From: Branchipolynoe longqiensis
Taxonomy: Eukaryota > Annelida > Polychaeta > Phyllodocida > Polynoidae
Assembly (NCBI GenBank): GCA_030323885.1
Contig: CM059188.1
Span: 108,612,644-108,676,643 of the forward strand
Direction of reading: 5' to 3'
DNA: 64,000 nt
Numbering within the stretch: position 1 is the stretch's first letter; each line of letters begins with the position of its first letter. Under the pieces are notes generated by a model. It worked only from the letters and a program-made list of their open reading frames with translations, searched no databases and had not been told where the DNA came from. Shown in pieces: positions 42,225-51,451 of this stretch. The translations under genes were made by a program, and so were the position numbers.

Positions 42225-43508
42225 AGTAATATAAAACAACATGGCATAGGGAACTGACGAGAATGTAGTTGCATCAGCTTATTTGGGTATTTTAAATGTA
42301 TAAAAATCAAAACTAAGTATTTACGTATCTTTTAAATATAAATATATACGAGTCAGCCTCACGAAAACGGGCCAATCGGTGGTCAAGTGAAGATGTCGGC
42401 GTCACAATTCTTAAAAGTGTAGTGCATTTCTTTGTTTCATATTAAATTATCCTAGAAACAAATAAGGTTGTTGTATTTTTTCGACCTATACATTCAGTAT
42501 AAATTTAAGGACTTTCCAACATCTCTGTCAATGCTAAACTATAATTATACCGATCGACGCCGACATCCAATGATCGACGCCGACAACTTTAACAGATGTC
42601 GGCGTCGCAATTCTTAAAGTCTCGTGCATTTCTTTGTTTTATATTAAATTATCCTAGAAACAAATAAGGTTGTTGTATTTTCCCGACCTATACATTCAGT
42701 ATACATTTAAGGACTTTCCAACATCTCTGTCAATGCTAAACTATAATTATACCGATTGATGCCGACATCCATGCCCGACGCCAACAACTTCCACCAATTG
42801 GCCTCTTTTCGTGATCCTGACCCATACACTTACTAAAATAAACTCATTACTTTTATATATTAATATTATTTTTAATATAAAGGATGGTAGAAGCGATTGA
42901 CTGTGGTGCAGTTGTATGAAAACTAATCATTTATATATTTCTTTATAGTAAAACAATTAAAAAAATAAACCTTTTACTTTTCTATATTAATATTAATTTG
43001 AACGATGCCAGAGGCAAATGACTTTGGTGTATTTTAATCAAAGCTAATCAGTTATATATCTTTTAAATATGAATATCACACACTTGCTAAACTAAACTTA
43101 CTACTTTTCTATATTAATATAAATATTAAGGATGACAGAGGTGATTGACTGTGTTGCAGTTGCATAAAAACTAATCATTTATATATCTTTCAAATCCAAA
43201 TATAAAAGAATAACTAAAATAAATCATTTACTTTTCTATATTAATATTAATATAAGGCATGGCAGAAGCGACAGATTTGTGTAATTGCATCAAAATGAAT
43301 CATTTATGTTTATTTCTATATATAAAGCAAATGTTAAAATAAACTCATTATTGTTCTGCCTTAATATTAATATAAAGGCTAGTAGGGGTCTTTGACTTTT
43401 GTGTAGTTACATACAAACTAATCTTTTATTCATCTTTTAAATACATATATCACACAATTACTAAGGCAAACGATTAACTGTTTTATATTAATAATAATAT
43501 AAAGCATT
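42225..43508. repeat. Degenerate tandem repeat, unit about 125 bp
   Basis: About six diverged units, each with AATAAACTCATTACTTTTCT, ATTAATATTAATATAAAGG, an RGCGA/TGACT segment, TAGTTGCAT, and ACTAATCATTTATATATCTT. Element F copy 2 is inserted between the first and second units. The segment AATATAAAGGCTAGTAG is shared with the 72-bp satellite that follows. Confidence 0.82.
42350..42823. mobile_element. TIR element F, copy 2, with ATAC TSD
   Basis: GAGTCAGCCTCACGAAAACG to its inverse at the right end. ATAC is duplicated (42346-42349, 42824-42827). It has the same internal duplication as copy 1. It sits in the repeat array, so it is younger than the array. Confidence 0.9.
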
Positions 43509-43587
43509 TGACGTCAAATAGCCGATGATAAAAATGAATATGCTCTAGAAGCGTCATTAAATAAAATTAACTGTACTTGTATTAATT
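43509..43587 (-). mobile_element. Repeat W fragment at satellite border
   Basis: GACGTCAAATAGCCGATGAT, then CTCTAGAAGCGTCATTAAAT, the reverse of the start of repeat W. Confidence 0.8.
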
Positions 43588-45343
43588 TAAAGGCTGGTAG
43601 AGACCCTCTCCATGGTGCAACAGCTTCACACCGATAGTGGTCTTCTCTAACTCTAATATAAAGGCTAGTAGAGGCGACTCTCCACGGTGCAACAGCTGCA
43701 CACCTATAGTGGTCTTCTCTAACTTTAATATAAAGGCTAGTAGAGGCGACTCTCCATGGTGCAACAGCTTCACACCGATAGTGGTCTTCTCTAACTCTAA
43801 TATAAAGGCTAGTAGAGGCGACTCTCCACGGTGCAACAGCTTCACACCGATAGTGGTCTTCTCTAACTCTAATATAAAGGCTAGTAGAGGCGACTCTCCA
43901 CGGTGCAACAGCTTCACACCGATAGTGGTCTTCTCTAACTCTAATATAAAGGCTAGTAGAGGCGACTCTCCACGGTGCAACAGCTGCACACCTATAGTGG
44001 TATTCTCTAACTCTAATATAAAGGCTAGTAGAGGCGACTCTCCACGGTGCAACAGCTGCACACCTATAGTGGTCATCTCTAACTTTAATATAAAGGCTGG
44101 TAGAGGCGACTCTCCATGGTGCAACAGCTGCACACCTATAGTGGTCTTCTCTAACTCTAATATAAAGGCTAGTAGAGGCGACTCTCCACGGTGCAACAGC
44201 TGCACACCTATAGTGGTCTTCTCTAACTCTAATATAAAGGCTAGTAGAGGCGACTCTCCACGGTGCAACAGCTGCACACCTATAGTGGTCATCTCTAACT
44301 TTAATATAAAGGCTGGTAGAGGCGACTCTCCATGGTGCAACAGCTGCACACCTATAGTGGTCTTCTCTAACTCTAATATAAAGGCTAGTAGAGGCGACTC
44401 TCCACGGTGCAACAGCTGCACACCTATAGTGGTCATCTCTAACTTTAATATAAAGGCTAGTAGAGGCGACTCTCCATGGTGCAACAGCTGCACACCTATA
44501 GTGGTCATCTCTAACTTTAATATAAAGGCTGGTAGAGGCGACTCTCCATGGTGCAACAGCTGCACACCTATAGTGGTCTTCTCTAACTCTAATATAAAGG
44601 CTAGTAGAGGCGACTCTCCACGGTGCAACAGCTGCACACCTATAGTGGTCATCTCTAACTTTAATATAAAGGCTAGTAGAGGCGACTCTCCACGGTGCAA
44701 CAGCTGCACACCTATAGTGGTCATCTCTAACTTTAATATAAAGGCTGGTAGAGGCGACTCTCCATGGTGCAACAGCTGCACACCTATAGTGGTCTTCTCT
44801 AACTTTAATATAAGGGCTGGTTCAGGTGACGCTACACGGAACAACAGCTTCATACCTATAGTGGTCTTCTCTAACTTTAATATAAAGGCTGGTTCAGGTG
44901 ACGCTACATGGTACAACAGCTTCATACCTATAGTGGTCTTCTCTAACTTTAATATAAAGGCTGGTTCAGGTGACGCTACTCGGTACAACAGCTTCATACC
45001 TATAGTGGTCTTCTCTAACTTTAATATAAAGGCTGGTTCAGGTGACGCTACATGGTACAACAGCTTCATACCTGTAGTGGTCTTCTCTAACTTTAATATA
45101 AAGGCTGGTTCAGGTGATGCTACACGGTACAACAGCTTCATACCTATAGTGGTCTTCTCTAACTTTAATATAAAGGCTGGTAGAGGCGACTCTCCAGTGT
45201 GTTATAGCTTCACACCTATAGTGGTCTTCTCTAACTTTAATACAAAGGCTGGTAGAGGCGACTCTCCATGGTGCAACAGCTTCACACCTATAGTGGTCTT
45301 CTCTAACTTTGACATAAAGGCTGGTAGAGGCGACTCTCCATGG
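43588..45343. repeat. 72-bp satellite, about 24-25 units, open on both strands
   Basis: The unit is GGCTAGTAGAGGCGACTCTC, CACGGTGCAACAGCTGCACA, CCTATAGTGGTCTTCTCTAA, CTCTAATATAAA. As 72 is a multiple of 3 and the unit lacks stops in one frame per strand, there is a 1.8-kb plus frame and a 1.56-kb minus frame. The plus frame would give 24-residue repeats with SRGDSP or GRGDSP (19 units), or GSGDAT in five variant units (44815-45180). It contains no Met, and the first unit has a 1-bp loss. The minus frame (KLLHRGESPLLAFILELEKT) has Met only in variant units and is broken by a stop near 45205. I read this as satellite DNA, not a gene. Confidence 0.93.
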
Positions 45344-45992
45344 TGGCCTTCTCCCCGCCCCAGGTCCCCCCGATGCCCGCTCTCCACGCCCTCCTTCCCG
45401 GGATCGCCTTTCGCCTACGTGGGAGCGCAGGCTTATAGCCCCATATCCTGCTTACCTGCGCCGTAATACCGCCGGCTACCTCACTCGTGTGTGTCCACCT
45501 TTTTGTGTGTGGGTGTATGTGTGTGTGTGTTTGTGTGTGTTTGTGTGTGTTTCAGGTTGCAGTCCAATCCAACGCACCACGCAGTCAGAGTGAGCGAACG
45601 GTTACAAAGAAATATCAGGCTTAGTGACAGGAAAAGCAAAGGAAAAACTAGCCTGGTTAGCCTTGACGCCATTCACTTGGTGTGTCTTGGTGGGGGGGCG
45701 GGGGGGGGGGGAGGGATTGGGGCTAGGGCTTATAAAGCATATACAAAAGGCAAACAGACCCCGATGCTCGCACTGGCTTTGCAAAACAATCATAATGTCA
45801 AGTCAGTTGTTTTTTTGGGTAATGACTAATATTTTGTGTGTGTGTGTGGGGGGGGGGGGGGGTATTCGTTGTTATTACCCCTATGTTTAGCTGAAGGTGA
45901 AAATGGTTGCATCATGATCCTGTGTATTGGCCAACATGTCATTTATTGCTTGATTTTACAAACATGACATTGCACAATATCGCAGTTAAACA
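45344..45992. other. Satellite flank, GT run and G-runs
   Basis: 45344-45480 is C/G-rich. On the minus strand GGCGCAG|GTAAGC near 45461 is a good donor, and on the plus strand CCCCGCCCCAG resembles an acceptor, but no exon is identifiable. 45505-45552 is (GT)n. G-runs lie at 45692-45713 and 45849-45862. Confidence 0.5.
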
Positions 45993-46263
45993 TTAAAGTT
46001 GCATAGTCCGATGGTTTGTAATTTTTCTGAGATTACTATAATTAATTTGATTGTTATAATCTAGCTCACTTCCGTTTGAAGTCAAACATTATTTTGCTAT
46101 TTTTGTCATTTCAAATATCTCAAAGGTTAGCAAATATCTCAAAGGTCTAAAATTGTGTTCAATCACTTCAAACTAAAATAAGGTAGATCATAATGATCAT
46201 CCTAATATATTAATCTCATAAAATTTCAGAAACAAAAAAACACATCTGACTGGGCAACTTTAA
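45993..46263 (+). mobile_element. MITE family A, internally deleted copy
   Basis: TTAAAGTTGCATAGTCCGAT to TCTGACTGGGCAACTTTAA, 271 bp. About 90 bp shorter than the standard copy. Confidence 0.85.
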
Positions 46264-46322
46264 TCTATAGGTACCACAGTGTTGCCAAGTGCCTTCCTAG
46301 CGACGTGCTGGAGAGTTACAGA

Positions 46323-46603
46323 CGCCGGTGTCACAGTTTCCGCCATCCGCCAGTTTCCACGGTACGCATACACTCAAATGCATTGTCAATGGCCATGAGC
46401 AATCTTCATACAGAAAAAGTGAAATATCTCTAAAACCACACCACCTAGAAACAAATCGCTTGGTACACATATAGAAAACATCTTTACCAAAAACATTATA
46501 TTAAATTTATAAGGTTAGTGACGATGCTGTTCGATTTTGACGCATGCGCAGAAGCGATGCGTACCACGGAAACTGGCGGACGGCGGAAACTGCGACACCG
46601 GCG
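46323..46603. mobile_element. MITE family N, copy 2
   Basis: CGCCGGTGTCACAGTTTCCG then CCATCCGCCAGTTTCC, and its inverse at the right (GGAAACTGGCGGACGGCGGA ... CACCGGCG), about 46-bp arms. The interior matches one repeat block of copy 1 in reverse (ACCACACCACCTAGAAACAA). Confidence 0.88.
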
Positions 46604-47085
46604 CGACTTCTGGGGGTGGCTCTGACACCGAGTGAGGTGCTGTTTTAGTGATTATGTTCGCATTCCATTGTTTAGTATCCCGTTTTATCGCGCCGGGGCC
46701 GTGCTTGCGTGTGCCCGGTGGCGCGTCTAAGCAGGGGATGGGCTTGGTGGGCGTCGACGTCTGTGTCAACATGGCGCTTTTAGGCGTCAAGTGCGAAGCA
46801 TGATCGCCATATGTCGGCGCCAGGTGGGTGGGGTGGGGGGTTGAGGGAGAGGTGGTTGGTTGGTTGTTGGAGTTTTACGTCTTGGCAACATCTAACGTCA
46901 TATATGTATATATCCTCCGGTGCGACTGACACTGGTCAACATTCGGGGGAGGTGAGGTGGCCGAGATGGTGCCACCGGTAAAGTGTTCTATCTTACGGAG
47001 GATAACAATAATAATAATTATAAGTAATATTCCCTTACGTATCTTTATACTCACATAATACGTTATACATCATATATATATATGT
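46604..47085. other. Spacer with SINE tail fragment
   Basis: 46855-46905 is a minus-strand SINE tail (ACGTAAAACTCCAACAACCA). The remainder is unassigned. A short frame 46515-46790 spans the MITE end and is not convincing. Confidence 0.5.
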
Positions 47086-47181
47086 ATAAATTGGGCTACG
47101 ACGTAGGAAGAAGAGACAAGACGAGAAGTGGTGGAAGCCTCGTTTATTTGCTGAGGCCCATCTGGCTGAGCAATAACCGCC
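47086..47181 (-). repeat. Split direct repeat, B2
   Basis: Identical over 96 bp to 47410-47505. On the minus strand it contains CAAATAAACGAGGCTTCCAC, so an AATAAA signal lies in the repeat. Confidence 0.9.
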
Positions 47182-47409
47182 CTACCGATAAAAATTTTTA
47201 ACTGGCGCCGATGTGCACCTAACAAGCGCTGACTGACATCTGGCAAATGGTGGGGTGCCAGGATAGCGCAGCCGGAAAACGGCCCGCAGCGAATATAACA
47301 ATAAATATTGGCGGTTAATAATAAAGGCAGCATTAAATGCTAGGATCCTGTAGGAATATAGGAATATAGCTCCGCCCATTTATACTCATAGTAATAAATT
47401 ATATATCCC

Positions 47410-47505
47410 ATAAATTGGGCTACGACGTAGGAAGAAGAGACAAGACGAGAAGTGGTGGAAGCCTCGTTTATTTGCTGAGGCCCATCTGGCTGAGCAATAA
47501 CCGCC
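47410..47505 (-). repeat. Split direct repeat, B1
   Basis: First identical 96-bp copy downstream of the recombinase stop. The 228 bp between the copies would be A2. Confidence 0.9.
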
Positions 47506-47590
47506 AACCCCGGCCGGCTAAACCGGCCCAGGCCCCAACCACTCCTCGTCTCCCGCCTCCACAGACGAAAGACTCGTCGCTACCCGGAGA

Positions 47591-48584
47591 TCATTTAATA
47601 TTCTGGATTGCAAGGGGGGTTTTTAGATAGGAATACACCGTATCCGACGCCCAGTCGCCTCGGACTTTGATTTCCTCAATGGTTGCGCCGGACATAGCCA
47701 AGTAGGTGCACCCCCCCCTCCTTAGCGAATGGGATGTAAAGTAAAAATCCCCCAGGCCCCGCCTGATTAGAAAATAGCTTCAGCATAGTCTGGTAAGCCA
47801 TATAAGTCATAGGCCTTGAATCGAGGCCGACCATTGGCAAACGAAAAGCCAAGTCCTCGGGATCCGCAGGCAACTCTTTAAAATGGTGCAACGTCCAGTA
47901 CACCGCGCACAGAGCTCTATTTGGGCAAAGCGCAACCAGGACCTCTAGTACCCGCTCTGTGAACTGGATCGTCTTTGATCGCCAAATTTTTATTATCATC
48001 CCCCAGTCAAAGAAAGTAAAATCTCGCCTGCGCAAGGCGGAGTCGGACTCAGTTACTTGGGACTTTCTCAGTAAGGCCCAAAAGGAGCAGAGCATCGCAG
48101 CTCTCCAAGATACATGCCCCGGGTTTTGGGTCAATAGCGCAAACACCTTCAACAGCATGCCCGGCAGCATAGGTGGTGCCTGCCGAGGGGCATCCCCCTT
48201 CTGGCGCCTAATCCCCTTAAGTGTGGCCTGTACTACAAAATCATTATATCTTATGGAGGGGGAACCGTTCTGGCGCAGAAAGAAGTTCAGTCCTGATAAA
48301 TAGTTCAGCACAGAACGGTACGTGAGCGTCCTCGCCAGCCAGGAGGCATAAAGCGCGACACGTTCCGATGAGCAGGGGAGAGGCGCCCTGTCCTCTGAGA
48401 ATTGATCAACGAAGTCAAAATACTTTCGTATCTGGACCGATCTCGTGGTGACCGAATTCTTTGAGTAGAATAGCTTCTCAAATCCCCGTTGCTCTGCCCT
48501 CAGCTCCTCCAGTCCTGGAAAGACAGAACAGCGGAGCGTCAAAGAGGTGTGCACAGCACATAATCCGACCCACATCCACTGCAC
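47591..48584 (-). pseudogene. DIRS tyrosine recombinase, frameshifted
   Basis: The main frame (48584 to 47676) gives a core-binding region (RSVQIRKYFDFVDQFSED, TYRSVLNYLSGLNFFLRQNG) and the start of the catalytic domain with WALLRKSQV (first catalytic Arg). Near 47740-47765, in a G/C run, the frame breaks. The next frame carries HSLRRGGCTYLAMSGA (H-x-x-R box), then VRGDWASDTVYSYL with the nucleophilic Tyr, and stops at 47591. In DIRS elements this enzyme integrates a circular DNA intermediate without target duplication. The product would be dead unless the frameshift is a sequencing or assembly error. The start overlaps the RNase H frame by about 107 nt, normal for the group. Confidence 0.85.
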
Positions 48585-49060
48585 TAATCCTAGCGGAACT
48601 ACCCTCTACGTCTAGCCTGCTGAGGGCATCACAGACCACATTAACTGTGGTATTTATGTAAGTTGATAGGAATGTAAAGTTCTTCTCGACTGCAAGCCAG
48701 AATAATTTTCGCAGCATGGACATAATCCCAACTGATCTGGATCGGCCTGAGTTAAGAGCGGATTGGACTACCGCGCTGTCCGTTATGAATATAATCTCGG
48801 AATCCTCCCAACCTGATGACCAACGTGTGGCCGCCTCCATCACAGCCCTCATCTCTTTTATGTTTATGTGGTCCCTCCCTGCCTCAGTGGGTAGCACCAC
48901 ATGATGGTGTCCTATCAGCTGGCCTAACACTTCATTGTCCTCTGATTTAAAGGAAGCAGCCAACCAGTCAGTCCCATGCAGAGCACCGATTCCCCAATTC
49001 GAAGCGTCACTGTAGACTGCGGTAGTTACCGCAAACTTCCCGAGCATACCAGCCTATATA
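48478..49060 (-). pseudogene. DIRS RNase H domain, RT lost
   Basis: 189 codons in frame: VYSDASNWGIGAL (first catalytic Asp), NIKEMRAVMEAA (Glu), FITDSAVVQSAL (Asp), then VVCDALSRL (last Asp). This is the RNase H domain that follows RT in DIRS pol. The upstream RT is absent: similarity stops at about 49060, where unrelated sequence begins. The C-terminus overlaps the recombinase frame. Confidence 0.85.
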
Positions 49061-49989
49061 TGTATGTAGTAGTCTGTTCATGAGCTCCACTACCACGCAG
49101 TGGTGGCAGACACTACGCCAGACACCTACACAGTTACACTGAACTGTGCTAGATGGCGGCATGCTGGCCACCGGGCAGGGCCCCAACTGGGCTGCCCTCT
49201 ACTGTGTGTGGCTGGCACACCCCCCACCCACCTATAGAGGTGATGTGTGAATTAGTGAGTTAGGGGGTTGACTGTTGGCACTGTGGAGAGCGGATAGGTT
49301 TAGTAATACACCAGTTGAAGCATACTGTCTCTGAATCTTGGCGTTCTTTCGTGTGCGTGACGATGAGTGAAAGACCATGGAATGACGGACATCGGGCCTA
49401 CTACATATATATATATATGTGTGTATGTGCATAGCGTGTTAATAATTGTTCTATTCAATTCAGATAATTCTAAGTCCGAGGCACAAGCATTCACATTTAA
49501 GTTGGTTGGTTGTTGGAGTTTTATGTCCTGGCAACATCTATGCATATATGGGTCACTCTCCTGAAAACTGGTCAGCATGGGATGGGATTTTAAAACATCA
49601 ATAAAAAACGTCCTACTTATTTTTTCCCTTATACTTTTGTTATTCATATTCAGATTTGATGTGAGAAATAAGGGAAATAAAATAAACTGTGTGCAACTTT
49701 GGTCCTTTTAGCTATGAAGTCAGCCATCTGTAACATGACATATGGGACATGGTTGAATCCTTACTAAAATCTTGCATTGCATTGATATATCAAACAAAAC
49801 AGTTCCCAAATCAAAAAGGAAGTATTTATTAACATGTATACATGCTTACATTAAAAAATAGATTATTTGATGTCTTCAGAAATACTATTACAAATTTCCA
49901 TCACAGATGTAACCGGTGCTGTCTGGATGGGACACAAATATTGTACCATTACTGGCTCGGGCAGGGAGGAACACGGAAGCATGAGTGGG
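49061..49989. other. Spacer between DIRS elements, with SINE tail
   Basis: 49500-49546 is a minus-strand SINE tail (CATAAAACTCCAACAACCAA). The rest, including a short TA/TG run at 49405-49430, is unassigned. Confidence 0.45.
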
Positions 49990-50000
49990 AATAACATATC

Positions 50001-50006
50001 TTTATT
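50001..50006 (-). terminator. Putative poly(A) signal of DIRS 2
   Basis: AATAAA on the minus strand (GAGAATAAAGATATG), about 470 bp after the recombinase stop. Position is plausible; use is inferred. Confidence 0.45.
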
Positions 50007-50469
50007 CTCAGGTCAATCGTCACCAACAGGTCTTTCGGCTTATGGTTACACGCGGTTGCGGTCGCCCGCCGGCAATGTCTGACATGAGCATGAAGTTATG
50101 TCACAATGGTAAATGATCATCAACATATGTACAGTGGTTTTTATGAATGGAGAATTCAATGCAATTCAATACAGTAGTGAGATAAGTGAAACAGGAGTTT
50201 TTTGATGATTAACTCATATCGTGTGGTGAGGGTTAATTGTCAGTCAATTGGAGATTGCTTTGATCATTCCATATCTGAGTAGTGAAGGAGTATTGATATG
50301 ATCGGAGTGAGTTATCTAATGTGTTATTAGCTCCTAATTGCAGATATACTCATCTCATCATATGTTAACAGTTATTTTGAGTAATAATCATTTTTTGGTT
50401 AAATTCTTTGTCTCGTTATTGTTCAATTTTTTATCGAGACAGTGCCAAGGCCAAGTTGTGTATGTTTTG

Positions 50470-51451
50470 TTAGTTCATGGCCGTTATTAAGGTTTTGTTG
50501 ACCTTCTTTGAGTCTGCTGTGCTGATGTATGTTCGGTAGGCCTGCGAGGCCCATCCGCCGAACCTCTGCACTTCTAGTTCAGTGCTGCCTGATGCGTATG
50601 CCACTGTGGCCGCTGTTCTCCTTATGGCGTGCAGGGTGGTGGGGTTGGTGACTCCCAGTGCCGCTTGGGTGTCTTTCCATACTCTCGCTATGTATGGTAT
50701 GGTCATGGTGTGTCCGTCTTTTGGGTACACCAGGAGCGGCTGGTTGTGCCGTTGTGAGGGGTCGTCCCTTATCATGCGTGTGTATGCTGTGACTGGACAT
50801 AGTATCGGGTTGGGTGCTGGGGCCAGTATGAGTGTCCTCGACTGGGCATTCATTGCCTTGGAGGTTCTTTGCCCATTTCTGTCGTATCTCGAGGTTGGGC
50901 CCTGCCATCCTCACGTCGTCTCTCGTCGTATGGCGTGTGTGGTTGAATGCGTTCGCTGCTCTGGGTGCCACCTCCAACTGCCTCACTCCTGCATAGTACA
51001 TCACCAGGATGGCGAATGCCGCCACCCTGTGTGTCTGGTTGTCCTGCAACTTGTTCACCAAGGCCTTTATTGTGTTGATCGGCGCGTGGGTGGTGGATCT
51101 CGGCTTGTGGTCCTTCGATCTCTTCAGTGCATCCATGGCCAGTCTGACCCTGATGTCGTCGAGTGGGTCGAGGGGGGCTCTGTTGAGGCGGAAGTGCATG
51201 CGAATGTGTGCTACTGTGTTGGCCACGGATGATGGGCACTGTCGGGCCGCCACGTCTTCTATCCAGCATCGGATCTCATGTGGGGTGGGTTCCATCTCTT
51301 TGACCCCAAACGTGTTGCAGTGTTGTCTGTATGCTCTCACCGCTACCCGTTGGTTGGCCCATGTGCCCGGTGCCCGGGCCTGTGTCTGCCTCGTCTCCGC
51401 TGCTGCCATCAGTCGCGCGTATGTCGGATCTGGAGGAAATAAGACAGTCAT
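50470..51451 (-). pseudogene. DIRS 2 tyrosine recombinase, one frameshift
   Basis: The N-terminal frame from ATG 51451 reads ARAPGTWANQRVAVRAYRQH (core-binding), NTVAHIRMHFRLN, then VMYYAGVRQLEVA with the first catalytic Arg, up to QKWAKNLQG. At about 50855 it shifts. The frame 50853-50470 continues LILAPAPNPILCPVTAY, TTLHAIRRTAATVAYASG (H-x-x-R box) and RFGGWASQAYRTYIS with the nucleophile Tyr. All catalytic positions are present but in two frames, so a single indel probably kills it. The start lies 176 nt inside the RT-RNase H frame, an overlap typical of DIRS elements. Confidence 0.87.

Larger units (their letters stand above)
47086..49060 (-). mobile_element. DIRS/Ngaro-like retrotransposon 1, 5' truncated
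   Basis: In minus-strand order: RNase H domain (48478-49060), overlapping tyrosine-recombinase frame (47591-48584), then a 96-bp repeat (47410-47505), a spacer of 228 bp, and an identical 96-bp repeat (47086-47181). The two identical repeats bracketing a spacer fit the B1-A2-B2 part of split direct repeats known for Ngaro/PAT-type DIRS elements. RT, gag and the left A1 are missing. Confidence 0.85.

Noticed and set aside
43637..45466. 609-codon plus ORF and 519-codon minus ORF as genes
   Set aside because: The 72-bp satellite leaves both open by arithmetic. The plus frame opens with GTG and has no Met; the minus array is interrupted near 45205. Kept only as a finding.
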